Source: Bacteroides sp.
GTDB lineage: Bacteria; Bacteroidota; Bacteroidia; Bacteroidales; Bacteroidaceae
Assembly: GCA_019416685.1 (NCBI GenBank)
Contig: DXWV01000100.1
Span: 1-63,602 of the forward strand
Direction of reading: 5' to 3'
DNA length: 63,602 nucleotides
Under the pieces are notes generated by a model. It was not told the origin of the DNA and searched no databases. It saw only the letters and a list, made by a program, of their open reading frames with translations. Shown here one piece after another: positions 46,033 to 55,442 of the stretch; position 1 is the stretch's first letter, and each line of letters starts with the position of its first letter. A program made the translations under genes and the position numbers.

Positions 46033-46551
46033 TTATTTTTTCTGGATTCGATGTTTCTTATTTATTAATTTATTAAATTCTTTCCTTTTGATCCTTTTAA
46101 ATAAGATTTTATTTTCCGATCTATTATCTTTCACTATAAGACTATCTTTAGTGACCTTAACTATTTCCATAACCGATGGCACTATAAGTCCACCCACAGG
46201 TGTTAGCCAATAACGTCCTCGTTTTATATTGCCAACTTTTTCATATTCAAAAGCAATAAGAGAAGGAATCGAATCAGAAAGATGATATGGATAAACCTCA
46301 GAACGAATACACTTATATTCATTAGGGAAATGAGTATTTAAGAATCGACTACTGGAACGAGCATACAACGCTGACATAACTATTTTTCTATCAAAATGTA
46401 TATAAACGAATGAATATTTATCACATTGCCATATCCAATTCCGATGAGTCAAACTTGCCATAGTCGACTCCCCCTCCTTTTGAGCGTACAAACTTGGGCT
46501 GCAAAAATACATCGTACAAACAGCCACAAAAAAAATAAATATATTCTTCAT
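46033..46551 (-). CDS. Small exported protein, family of three in this island (member 2)
   Basis: This 172-residue protein has a signal peptide (to about 24, ending SLYAQ). ASLTHRNWIWQCDKYSFVY and a MEIVKVTKDSLIVK segment match member 1 and the remnant. The end is strongly basic. The function is unknown; the conserved central W and the EI-K-T-DSL-VK block suggest a small beta-rich lipocalin-like fold, which is speculative. It lies 227 bases downstream of the C39-like gene, with no recognisable terminator between. Confidence 0.65.
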   Translation of the reverse strand: MKNIFIFFVAVCTMYFCSPSLYAQKEGESTMASLTHRNWIWQCDKYSFVYIHFDRKIVMSALYARSSSRFLNTHFPNEYKCIRSEVYPYHLSDSIPSLIAFEYEKVGNIKRGRYWLTPVGGLIVPSVMEIVKVTKDSLIVKDNRSENKILFKRIKRKEFNKLINKKHRIQKK

Positions 46552-46778
46552 TATTATCTGTTTATTTTATATTCGAAATATGAGATCAAAAATATATAAA
46601 GAAATACTTGAAGTCTCTCTCCTTACTCTATCTTAGTATTTATAACCATAATTATCAGTTAAAATATATATTTAAACGGCACATCCAGATAGGATATAAA
46701 GAATTCAAATTCAAGCAATTAGAAAGAGCCCAATATTACTCAAATTCTTTCTAATTAGTATTTTTTCTTATTGTCAAA

Positions 46779-48230
46779 TCATTTCAATCTCGAAATACTG
46801 AAATAATAGTTCCCCAAAAAGAATGATTCCGGTGCTTCCATCAAATGCCCCTTCTCTGGATCCATATATATAAAATCTCCATTAGTATGATATCCCATTA
46901 CCAATACGTTATGTGCAGAATTGGGCATTTCAGAAGGTACATCCACCATAACAACATCACCTCTATCAATAGAATTTCTTAAATCAATAAAAGGGTTCAA
47001 TATAAAATTTTCATCAACAAAATCCGCTAATAAGAAAAGTTCAACGCCTCCAGTATTAGAATCTAAAAAAGCTATAATATCATTATTAGTTCCCCCTTTA
47101 GCTTTTGATAAAGCACAATATTCATCTATTAATCCTTTTTCAGTCTTTGAATTATCACCAAAAATCTCATAAACTAATTTCATTATGGCAGGCACACATC
47201 CATTAGTCCATTGTACTTCCATTGTTGCCGGTAATTTTCCAACCACAATTTTATCTCCAATTTTAGATTCAAAATCTTTTCCTTTTGCAGGTGGAGTAAG
47301 TGGAGGAGGATTATAACCTCCAGAACCGCCATCATGAGGTTCATTGATATACCCGTCATTATCATGGTTATAGCCATCCTCATTATTATGAGGGATATTG
47401 TCATCATTATGATCAATCCAACCTCCACCAGGAGAAAAATCACCCCAATTCGGTTTAGGATCAGGTGTCACAATTATGTCCGGGAATGTTCCACCATCAT
47501 AGAGCGGATCATCTTCCATTCCAGCTCTCGTAGTAGGTGGAGTATAAAGTTGAGGAGCTACCTCATACCGTGCAGGTATTGATCGGAAAACCAGCCTATC
47601 CGCGTTCGGAAAGTCATCCCAACGTTTTTTACGTATTTTACCCACAACTTTCCCTCTTTCGTATTTCCATCCGTTTACAAATTTACCATTTAAGTCATGG
47701 AATAAAACAGAACCGAACAAATATTTATCACGATGGAGATATGTGTTCTTATTTATCCTGTCGGCATGAGTTTTCGTATAAAATTTAGACGGAATAATAG
47801 TCATCAAAAATCCTGTTTCTGTATTTGTTTTATAGTTTTTTACATATACAAAATGAGTATATGAACGACGATATTTCCATTCTTTTGTCTGTTGGTAGAA
47901 ATCCCAATTTTCTTTCGTAACAAAATCCTGGCATACACGATCCGTTAAATCTACATCCACAACTAATAAGGAATCATTCCTGTTTATAGCATAATATTCC
48001 CAACTGGGACTCCCCGATAAAACCGGAATAGGATTCACATTAAGATTGTCACTGCGAGTTTCCGCTTCATGAGTTATCTGCTGCTGATTATACCAGTTTC
48101 TTGCAATATCAAGATCTGACTTTATATTGATATCCTTTGATTTATTTGTCAGAATATCATAGTCCTCCGTACATGCACACAATAGTAATATGATTAAAGA
48201 TACTCCTTTTAAAATTCTTAAATGATTCAT
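46779..48230 (-). CDS. Lipoprotein with a C39-like papain-fold cysteine protease domain
   Basis: This 483-residue protein has a lipoprotein signal ending LLLCAC (C20) and an N-terminal domain of unknown type (about 40-225). A low-complexity linker rich in Asp, Asn, Gly and Pro follows (about 240-315). The C-terminal peptidase domain carries Q340, C345 in TNGCVPA, H440 in NSAHNVLVMGY, and D457 in YMDPEKG, a complete catalytic set. It is not fused to an ABC transporter, so it is unlike bacteriocin exporters. It probably acts at the cell surface or in the periplasm. It lies 52 bases after the Wzy_C/TPR gene. Confidence 0.8.
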   Translation of the reverse strand: MNHLRILKGVSLIILLLCACTEDYDILTNKSKDINIKSDLDIARNWYNQQQITHEAETRSDNLNVNPIPVLSGSPSWEYYAINRNDSLLVVDVDLTDRVCQDFVTKENWDFYQQTKEWKYRRSYTHFVYVKNYKTNTETGFLMTIIPSKFYTKTHADRINKNTYLHRDKYLFGSVLFHDLNGKFVNGWKYERGKVVGKIRKKRWDDFPNADRLVFRSIPARYEVAPQLYTPPTTRAGMEDDPLYDGGTFPDIIVTPDPKPNWGDFSPGGGWIDHNDDNIPHNNEDGYNHDNDGYINEPHDGGSGGYNPPPLTPPAKGKDFESKIGDKIVVGKLPATMEVQWTNGCVPAIMKLVYEIFGDNSKTEKGLIDEYCALSKAKGGTNNDIIAFLDSNTGGVELFLLADFVDENFILNPFIDLRNSIDRGDVVMVDVPSEMPNSAHNVLVMGYHTNGDFIYMDPEKGHLMEAPESFFLGNYYFSISRLK

Positions 48231-48282
48231 GTTTTTTTATTTTCAATTAATTATAAGTTGATGTTGTAGCTTCTTGATTACA

Positions 48283-50022
48283 TCATAAAACACCTCCTTT
48301 CCTTTTCTGTTCCAAATAATTACCAACTTTTTTCTTTATAAAGTTAGTTTTGGTCGAAACAATTTTAACAGGCATATTAATGATATGTTGTGCAGTCTCC
48401 AGAGCCAAATAGTCTCTTCCAGTGGACTCATATATTCGAAAAAGTTCATATAAAGGTACCAAACGACAAGGAATCATATTAGATGCTACATTAAAAGACT
48501 CTTCCGCACGAGGCAGATCTTCCATTTCCAAATAATTATATCCTTGAAGTAGCTGCACATCATAATCATTCATTTTTTTACTACATTCCAACAAAATATC
48601 ATTGCTCCTTTTGTATTTCCCGGCTTGATATAATACAACACTGTAATTATATAGAAAAGCAGGCTGTTGACCTAAAAAAGAATTTTGATACAGTTTATCA
48701 TATTCACTCTCCATTTTTGCATCACAGGAATTTCCACGTTCTAATAAATTAGTCCATAGAATGTCATAGAATCCTTGATAGAATACATTTACAAAAAGAA
48801 AGGATGAAAGAAGAAATATCTCCCATCTACATACTTTTACTTTCACTATTCTGTTATTGTCTGATATAAAAGGATGAATTACCAGTATAAAGAATGAAGA
48901 TATAAACACTATTTTTATAATCTCATATTCAAACGGATATGAAAACAAAGAACATATTGCTATTGCAACAAGACTCCAATATGCACACTTCTTTTCTGGA
49001 GTGATGTGTCTACAATAGTTACTAACAGAATATACCATAATGCCGATAATCGGAACCAAACCAATCAGTCCTCTTTCCACCATAACTTTTAGATATTCAT
49101 TAAAAGGATGATGAATATTATCGCTTAACAAAATCGCCCATATTTCATTGGGATGTGCTACAAAAAAATTCGCTTGATTTAGCATATACCAAACATTAAA
49201 CTCTCCAGTTCCTGACAGAGGGTTATCAATAATTGCCTGAACACAACATCGCCAGATTACAAATCTTCCATTGGCAGAATCGGGCTTTAATAAATAGAGC
49301 AGCACCAATAATAATCCAATGCAACATATAAACAGAAATTTTCTCTTAAAAAAATATCCCAAAACAACAACCATTGCCAATATAGCCGCTCTGGCATTAG
49401 ACAATAGAATAATAATCATCACCATTACACAAATTATAACAGACAGTCTTCGTTGTAATTTGCTTTTTACGAAAAAAAAGTAAAAAGTAAATGGTAACAG
49501 AGCAACTAATATAGCTGAAATACCAGCAGGGTTATCAAATGTACCTGTTATGATAAACACAGAACTATAAGACTGCCAAATACCGAATAGTTGTAAGAAA
49601 GCTACTAAAGATAAACTACCGGCCAAAATTACTAACAAGAAACAAAAAGGGAGGTAATATTGATAATGTGAAAAATAATAATACAACAGTAATAACATCA
49701 TATTATCAATAAAAAAGAGACTGACAGAGTAATAATTTAAAGAAGATGTGAACAGCCAGCCAACTCCCCAACATAAATATAAAACAATCAAAAAAACAGG
49801 TATATAAAGTACTACCCCTCTGTATTCCAAAATAGATATAATAATCCCCAATATACCCAACAAGCATCCGGTCCATATTAGAACCGGAGTATGAAATCTG
49901 TCGGCACATAAATCTGGTATAAAATAAACAACGCCTATAAATAGAAAACAGATACAAGCGAATATCATCTTAAAACAATAATTACGATTTTGTTGTAAAC
50001 ATGGTTCTATACAAATTTTCAT
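48283..50022 (-). CDS. O-antigen ligase/polymerase-like (Wzy_C) membrane protein with C-terminal TPR region
   Basis: From ATG 50022 (MKICIEPCLQ) this 579-residue protein has about 10-12 membrane segments. A Wzy_C/O-antigen-ligase loop region is present: NARAAILAM, NGRFVIWRCC, NPLSGTGEF, and HHPFNEYLKVMVERGLIG. After the last membrane segment, a soluble TPR-like part (about 430-560; YNYSVVLYQAGKYKRSN, LPRAEESFNVA) extends to the end. No glycosyltransferase genes are nearby, so a glycan ligase role is uncertain; the domain may modify or export a partner protein here. The frame extends 11 codons further upstream. Confidence 0.8.
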   Translation of the reverse strand: MKICIEPCLQQNRNYCFKMIFACICFLFIGVVYFIPDLCADRFHTPVLIWTGCLLGILGIIISILEYRGVVLYIPVFLIVLYLCWGVGWLFTSSLNYYSVSLFFIDNMMLLLLYYYFSHYQYYLPFCFLLVILAGSLSLVAFLQLFGIWQSYSSVFIITGTFDNPAGISAILVALLPFTFYFFFVKSKLQRRLSVIICVMVMIIILLSNARAAILAMVVVLGYFFKRKFLFICCIGLLLVLLYLLKPDSANGRFVIWRCCVQAIIDNPLSGTGEFNVWYMLNQANFFVAHPNEIWAILLSDNIHHPFNEYLKVMVERGLIGLVPIIGIMVYSVSNYCRHITPEKKCAYWSLVAIAICSLFSYPFEYEIIKIVFISSFFILVIHPFISDNNRIVKVKVCRWEIFLLSSFLFVNVFYQGFYDILWTNLLERGNSCDAKMESEYDKLYQNSFLGQQPAFLYNYSVVLYQAGKYKRSNDILLECSKKMNDYDVQLLQGYNYLEMEDLPRAEESFNVASNMIPCRLVPLYELFRIYESTGRDYLALETAQHIINMPVKIVSTKTNFIKKKVGNYLEQKRKGGVL

Positions 50023-50093
50023 CAGTATTACATTAAGTTGGTTTAATAAACACAATATATAAGTTTACCGGTTTATAAAAGAGATCAATACAA

Positions 50094-52136
50094 TCACATA
50101 AATTCATTTATAAACACCTGCCGTCCGTCCATGTAGAAGAAAGGTAATTCTTCTTTACCTTTATCTAAGTTCTTTAACCAGTAAATGGTGCCAGCGGGGA
50201 CAGAATCAACCTCTAAAAAGTTATATTTAGAAACTATCTCTTTCAATTCAACCCATTGATTATTGTGATAATACAATAACAAATAACGGCATCCTGGCTC
50301 TATGACATTCGTTGCAGTACGTGGTAAAAGACGAATACGGGTTATGCAAACAGGACGTTTGAAGTCCATACCAAAGAAACCCCATCTTGTAAAAGTTTCC
50401 GGATCACCATCATAGGCCTTATAATACAAAACTCCCGTATGCATCGGCTCACCATTTATTTTCTTCAACGGTTTGTTTTCCACAGGCGCATCGGTAATTG
50501 TGAGTATCGGCAATGCCGACGGAATATCGGTGCGATGCCCGGAAATTTCCTCTCCCAAAAATTCCAATTCAGCTATATCAACTGGCATACTGTCACGATG
50601 AAGCCGGTAATAACGATACTTCTTATCATTATTCAATAAGTACTCTTGCCAATATGGATCCGGAACTTCACGAATGATCTGTAAAGTATCAAAAGGGCCC
50701 GTCCAATGGTCAGAACCCAGAATTCGTGTACCTTTCAGATTTTTCCTGTCATTTGCCAAATGTCGTTTGGAAGGATATTTGCGTAGCAAACGCATCCGGA
50801 CAGTAGATTTCGTATCAGATTGCAACTCTTCTCTAACAATATGCCTGGAAACACTATCTTTCTTTAAAATGAAAGGTTTTCCGAAAGGAACCATTTGTCC
50901 GTCTTCCGACATATAAGATGGAAAGAAAAGCATATTAACAGGTACTTTACGAAAGGTTACACGATGCCTCCAATGGGAAACCTTACCCCATGCCACAGGA
51001 GACAACTCTCCTTGAGTGTTAAAAAAAGAGAGATAAGCCAGATTATTAGAAGTATGTATGTTCATTGGCAAAGTAATCTCAATACACGTATGGTATCTTT
51101 CCGTCACATCTTTTATAGTGGGAGTATCAAACACAGAAGGAAGCATCTCAGTCTCATTTTTTAGAAAATAAGGAGAATCTTTCATTACACCAAATGTTCG
51201 TTGATACACCTTTCCGGTATATTTCAAGTCTAATGGCCAGTCTTCCCATAAATTATTATACGGAGGAGTATAGGGGCAAAGTATACCGGCAGAATCAGGA
51301 GATGCACACCAATAATGACTGCTGTCTTTATCAGGCCATTGCGGTGTGAACTCATACACTGTGGATATGCCGCAGGCACGAAAATAGTTGCAGGTACGGG
51401 CAGCCAGATTGCCACAATCCATCTTGAATGCAGGAATAAAAAGATCAAATGGTCCTATATGTTCTTCAGAAGTTACATGTTTGTTCATCTCTTTTTGCCA
51501 TCTGACGTATTTCTTATAGTTCTCAATAACAGCATAAATATTTCCTGTACTGCGAACAAACAGTTTATCATAAATGACAGACTTTAACATTGGTTTATTC
51601 CCTACAAAAGACTCATCTACTGTACGATATGGTAAAATCCACTCCTTAAAATCATCAAAAGGTATATCTTTAAGCAATGGAGAATGTTGCCATTCATAAA
51701 AAGCCTCGTCTATATTTTCTATCAGAAAATCAGCTGTAATCTGTTGAACATCATTAATTTGGTCAACTTTTCCGGTTGGAAGAGACAGCAGGGCATATTG
51801 CCGGCTCAGTGCCCTCGCCAATGAATCGTTGTGGTTAGCGTCAGGAATTACGTGTCCTATGGAATCGACCATTTTAAAGTACTGTAAATATGATCCGGGT
51901 AATTCCAAGCTATATTTACTCCTATGATAAGGCATATTACTTATCAGAAAACAAGCCGCTTTAAACTTTAAACGGTCGTTAGTATTGTAATGCTCTAATA
52001 CCCGAATCAATTCCTTTCGGTTATTACCCGACATAGAAAGAGCTTCTTCTACTTCTTTAGGATAAGAGGAACAGGACAAAAAAAAGAATATACATACTGC
52101 ATTAAAGACAAACAGTACTCTATTATTATAAATCAT
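50094..52136 (-). CDS. Lipoprotein with a transglutaminase-like core and C-terminal beta domain
   Basis: This 680-residue surface or periplasmic protein has a lipoprotein signal (FFFLSC). Helical residues to about 210 are followed by a transglutaminase-like core with KMDCGNLAARTCNYFRACG and SSHYWCASPDSAG, giving Cys, His and Asp in order. The C-terminal 250 residues are beta-rich and resemble discoidin-type sugar-binding sandwiches (DGDPETFTRWGFFG, ITRIRLLPR). It is the first gene of the minus-strand island. It could be a protease, an amidase or a cross-linking enzyme. It is preceded by 330 bases (52137-52468) containing the miaA promoter and no other gene. Confidence 0.75.
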   Translation of the reverse strand: MIYNNRVLFVFNAVCIFFFLSCSSYPKEVEEALSMSGNNRKELIRVLEHYNTNDRLKFKAACFLISNMPYHRSKYSLELPGSYLQYFKMVDSIGHVIPDANHNDSLARALSRQYALLSLPTGKVDQINDVQQITADFLIENIDEAFYEWQHSPLLKDIPFDDFKEWILPYRTVDESFVGNKPMLKSVIYDKLFVRSTGNIYAVIENYKKYVRWQKEMNKHVTSEEHIGPFDLFIPAFKMDCGNLAARTCNYFRACGISTVYEFTPQWPDKDSSHYWCASPDSAGILCPYTPPYNNLWEDWPLDLKYTGKVYQRTFGVMKDSPYFLKNETEMLPSVFDTPTIKDVTERYHTCIEITLPMNIHTSNNLAYLSFFNTQGELSPVAWGKVSHWRHRVTFRKVPVNMLFFPSYMSEDGQMVPFGKPFILKKDSVSRHIVREELQSDTKSTVRMRLLRKYPSKRHLANDRKNLKGTRILGSDHWTGPFDTLQIIREVPDPYWQEYLLNNDKKYRYYRLHRDSMPVDIAELEFLGEEISGHRTDIPSALPILTITDAPVENKPLKKINGEPMHTGVLYYKAYDGDPETFTRWGFFGMDFKRPVCITRIRLLPRTATNVIEPGCRYLLLYYHNNQWVELKEIVSKYNFLEVDSVPAGTIYWLKNLDKGKEELPFFYMDGRQVFINEFM

Positions 52137-52427
52137 AGCCTTAGATTTACCAATTTTTTATACGGTAAAAGTAGATACATTCTAACAGTGTCATGTTCAA
52201 AAATATTTTTTCTTTTTCTAAAAACATACCGATTTTACCTAATATTGGATGTAAAATAGAAGAAACTATGGATAGGTAAAATCAAATTATCCACCTAAAG
52301 CATCCAGAAACAGGATCAACAGTATGGATTTCAACAAGTTATACCATACCCTATTGTTCGAAAGGATATTTATAAGGTTTATAACAGGATTTTATCTCCT
52401 CCACTCTATTTTTTACAGCCTTTTTTC

Positions 52428-52435
52428 TATCTTTG
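52428..52435 (+). promoter_or_regulatory. miaA promoter, -7 box
   Basis: TATCTTTG matches TAnnTTTG, 33 bases before the miaA ATG. The truncated miaA copy has TATCTTTA at the corresponding place, so its promoter is probably damaged. Confidence 0.65.
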
Positions 52436-52468
52436 CCGACATCTATATATCAATAAAAAGAACAAACT

Positions 52469-53389
52469 ATGCCAGACTATGAATTAATTACCATACTTGG
52501 TCCTACCGCTTCGGGAAAGACTCCATTTGCCACTGCACTGGCAGCAGAACTAAATACCGAAATCATTAGTGCAGACTCACGGCAAATATACCGGGGCATG
52601 GACCTGGGTACAGGTAAAGATCTTGCCGACTATACTATTAATGGTAGAGAAGTACCTTATCACTTGATTGATATAGTCGAACCAGGCTATAAATACAATG
52701 TTTTTGAGTATCAGCGTGATTTCCTGAAAGCTTACGAGACTATTAAACAAAAAGGGTGCTTACCCGTTTTATGTGGAGGTACAGGTATGTATCTGGAGTC
52801 TGTATTGAAGGGATACCGGTTAATGCCGGTACCCGAGAACCCGGAATTAAGGACACGATTGGCAGATAAATCGTTGGAAACACTGACCGGGATTCTACAA
52901 CAATATAAGACATTGCACAATTCTACCGATGTAGATACAGTGAAACGTGCGATCCGGGCCATAGAAATAGAAGAGTACTATGCCGCGCATCCAATAGCTG
53001 AACGGGAATTTCCACAACTCAATAGTCTCATCATCGGAGTAGATATTGACCGGGAATTACGTCGGGAAAAAATCAGCCGGCGATTGAGACAACGTTTGGA
53101 TGAGGGTATGGTAGACGAAGTAAAACAGCTGCTTGCACAAGGTGTCAAAGCAGAAGATCTGATTTATTACGGACTGGAATATAAGTATCTGACACTATAT
53201 GCCATTGGAGAACTTACTTTTGAAGAAATGTTCACCCAACTGGAAACCGCTATCCATCAATTTGCCAAACGGCAAATGACCTGGTTTCGGGGAATGGAAA
53301 GAAGAGGATTCACCATTCACTGGGTGGATGCAACATTGCCTACAGAAGAAAAGATAGCTTTTGTAAAGCAAAAGCTCAAAGGTATTTAG
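52469..53389 (+). CDS. miaA: tRNA dimethylallyltransferase MiaA
   Basis: Transfers the dimethylallyl group to A37 of tRNAs reading codons that start with U. The 306-residue protein shows the P-loop GPTASGKT (11-18), DSRQIYRGMDLGTGK, and the tRNA-binding and catalytic DIVEPGYKYNVFEYQ and GGTGMYLESVLKG segments. It is full length, unlike the fragment at 45187. It starts the next core operon, with the lipid kinase 52 bases later. Confidence 0.97.
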   Translation: MPDYELITILGPTASGKTPFATALAAELNTEIISADSRQIYRGMDLGTGKDLADYTINGREVPYHLIDIVEPGYKYNVFEYQRDFLKAYETIKQKGCLPVLCGGTGMYLESVLKGYRLMPVPENPELRTRLADKSLETLTGILQQYKTLHNSTDVDTVKRAIRAIEIEEYYAAHPIAEREFPQLNSLIIGVDIDRELRREKISRRLRQRLDEGMVDEVKQLLAQGVKAEDLIYYGLEYKYLTLYAIGELTFEEMFTQLETAIHQFAKRQMTWFRGMERRGFTIHWVDATLPTEEKIAFVKQKLKGI

Positions 53390-53441
53390 TATCTTTGGCA
53401 ACAGAAATTAAGAGATGATTTTTAAATAATAGATTGGAGAG

Positions 53442-54371
53442 ATGAGCGTAGAACCAGGGAAATGGGGCGTGATATACAATCCCAAAGCCGGAACACGGAA
53501 GGTACAAAAACGATGGAAAGAGATCAAAGAGTACATGGACCAGAAGGGTGTATCATACGACTATGTACAGTCCGAAGGTTTTGGTTCGGTAGAGCGACTT
53601 GCCGGAATTCTTGCCAACAATGGATATACCACCATTGTGGTAGTGGGAGGTGACGGTGCATTGAACGATGCCATCAACGGTATCATGCTTTCCAATGCCG
53701 AACACAAAGAGGACATTGCCATTGGAATTATTCCAAACGGAATTGGAAATGACTTTGCCCGATACTGGGATATAGGCATGGACTACAAACAAGCAGTAGA
53801 CTGGATTATCAACAACCGCCGGAGAAAAATAGATGTAGGATATTGTAATTTCTACGATGGCGAAAAGCATCAACGCCGTTTTTTTCTCAATGCCATAAAT
53901 ATCGGCTTTGGTGCACGCATCGTGAAGGTTACCGACGGAACGAAACGCTTTTGGGGAGGAGTTAAATTTCTCTCATACCTGGCAGCCTTTTTCCTGTTAT
54001 TTTTTGAACGAAACCTGTACAGAATGCATCTCCGTATCAATGACGAACATATCCGGGGGCGTATTATGACAGTATGTGTGGGTAGTGCCTATGGTTACGG
54101 ACAAACTCCGAGTGCCGTGCCTTATAATGGATGGTTGGATGTTTCGGTCATCTATCGTCCGGAACTCTTGCAGACTATGTCTGGACTATGGATGCTGATT
54201 CAGGGACGAATACTAAATCATAAAGTAGTAAAAAGTTACCGGACAAAGAAGGTAAAAGTACTTCGTGCAAAGAATGCCGCCGTTGATCTGGATGGACGAA
54301 TCCTACCCAAACACTTTCCACTGGAAATAGGTATCCTACCGGAAAAGATAACTCTGATTATCCCCAATTAA
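53442..54371 (+). CDS. Diacylglycerol/lipid kinase (YegS/DagK family)
   Basis: This 309-residue cytoplasmic protein has the family N-terminal YNPKAG, nucleotide-binding VVGGDGALNDAINGI, and PNGIGNDFARYW. A C-terminal beta domain ends ILPKHFPLEIGILPEKI. It phosphorylates a lipid head group, probably diacylglycerol; the lipid is not determined from sequence. The spacing from miaA is short, suggesting one transcript. It is followed by a nested palindrome before kdsA. Confidence 0.9.
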   Translation: MSVEPGKWGVIYNPKAGTRKVQKRWKEIKEYMDQKGVSYDYVQSEGFGSVERLAGILANNGYTTIVVVGGDGALNDAINGIMLSNAEHKEDIAIGIIPNGIGNDFARYWDIGMDYKQAVDWIINNRRRKIDVGYCNFYDGEKHQRRFFLNAINIGFGARIVKVTDGTKRFWGGVKFLSYLAAFFLLFFERNLYRMHLRINDEHIRGRIMTVCVGSAYGYGQTPSAVPYNGWLDVSVIYRPELLQTMSGLWMLIQGRILNHKVVKSYRTKKVKVLRAKNAAVDLDGRILPKHFPLEIGILPEKITLIIPN

Positions 54372-54380
54372 TAATGATTC

Positions 54381-54452
54381 AATGTGCCGATATGCCAATG
54401 TACCCATTGGCCGCTCTATCAAGAAAACAGGCCACATAGCAATTGGCACATT
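54381..54452. repeat. Nested inverted repeats between the lipid kinase gene and kdsA
   Basis: AATGTGCC (54381-54388) pairs with GGCACATT (54445-54452) and encloses the perfect hairpin GCCAATG (54394-54400) and CATTGGC (54405-54411). It may be a terminator or a dispersed structured repeat; there is no clear T-run. Confidence 0.6.
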
Positions 54453-54484
54453 TGTCGTATTAGCAAATTAACTAATTATTTATT

Positions 54485-55288
54485 ATGATAGAACAATTAA
54501 AGAATAATCCCTCCGGTAACTTTTTCCTGCTTGCCGGTCCTTGTGTAATAGAGGGTGAAGATATGGCAATGCGTATTGCTGAAAAAGTAGTAAATATCAC
54601 TGAAACTCTAAAAATCCCATATGTATTTAAAGGCTCGTATCGTAAAGCCAATCGTTCACGTCTGGATTCATTTATGGGAATAGGCGACGAAAAAGCATTG
54701 AAAATATTAAAGAAAGTACATGATACATTCGGAGTACCCACCGTTACAGATATTCACTCGGCTGAGGAAGCAACAATGGCTGCTGAGTATGTAGATGTGC
54801 TCCAAATCCCTGCATTTCTTTGCAGACAGACAGACATTCTGGTTGCTGCTGCTAAAACAGGAAAAGTGGTAAACATAAAGAAAGGGCAGTTCCTCTCTCC
54901 AATGGCAATGCAATTTGCAGCAGATAAAGTTATAGAGGCCGGTAACAAAGAGGTAATGCTGACTGAACGTGGAACGACTTTCGGATATCAGGATCTTGTA
55001 GTCGACTATCGTGGTATTCCGGAAATGCAAACTTTCGGTTTCCCTGTCATCCTGGATGTAACCCATTCTTTACAACAACCCAACCAAACCAGCGGAGTCA
55101 CAGGTGGGATGCCCCAATTGATAGAAACCGTAGCCAAAGCTGGAATTGCTGTTGGCGTGGATGGCCTTTTCATAGAAACTCATGAGAATCCGGCAGTAGC
55201 CAAAAGTGACGGTGCCAACATGTTGAAACTGGACTTACTTGAAGGTTTGCTAACTAAACTGGTGAGAATCAGAGAAGCGATAAAATAG
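54485..55288 (+). CDS. kdsA: 3-deoxy-8-phosphooctulonate synthase
   Basis: Condenses arabinose-5-phosphate and phosphoenolpyruvate to KDO-8-phosphate for lipopolysaccharide core synthesis. The 267-residue protein shows LLAGPCVIEGEDMA, FKGSYRKANRSR, GVPTVTDIHS, and the terminal VDGLFIETHENPAVAKSDG. Length is typical. A REP-like repeat fills the gap to the following M16 protease gene. Confidence 0.96.
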   Translation: MIEQLKNNPSGNFFLLAGPCVIEGEDMAMRIAEKVVNITETLKIPYVFKGSYRKANRSRLDSFMGIGDEKALKILKKVHDTFGVPTVTDIHSAEEATMAAEYVDVLQIPAFLCRQTDILVAAAKTGKVVNIKKGQFLSPMAMQFAADKVIEAGNKEVMLTERGTTFGYQDLVVDYRGIPEMQTFGFPVILDVTHSLQQPNQTSGVTGGMPQLIETVAKAGIAVGVDGLFIETHENPAVAKSDGANMLKLDLLEGLLTKLVRIREAIK

Positions 55289-55380
55289 GGATAAGTGGAT
55301 TAATGATAAGTGATTAACGCTTTGCAAAGTAATAGCGCAACCAGCCAATCATTTATCACTAAATCATTTATTACTACTTT
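55289..55380. repeat. REP-like palindromic element, copy B
   Basis: GATAAGTGATTAACGC on the left and CATTTATCACTAAATC on the right flank a centre with AATAGCGCAACC. It is the most diverged of the three copies. It begins directly after the kdsA stop codon. Confidence 0.65.
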
Positions 55381-55442
55381 TTGTGATTAATCTCCCTTTC
55401 CTCCGACAGATAGTACAAAAACATTTATTAAACACATTAAAT

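Noticed and set aside
46779..48230. Bacteriocin-exporter C39 peptidase
   Set aside because: The domain is in a lipoprotein without ABC transporter domains, so only the fold is shared.
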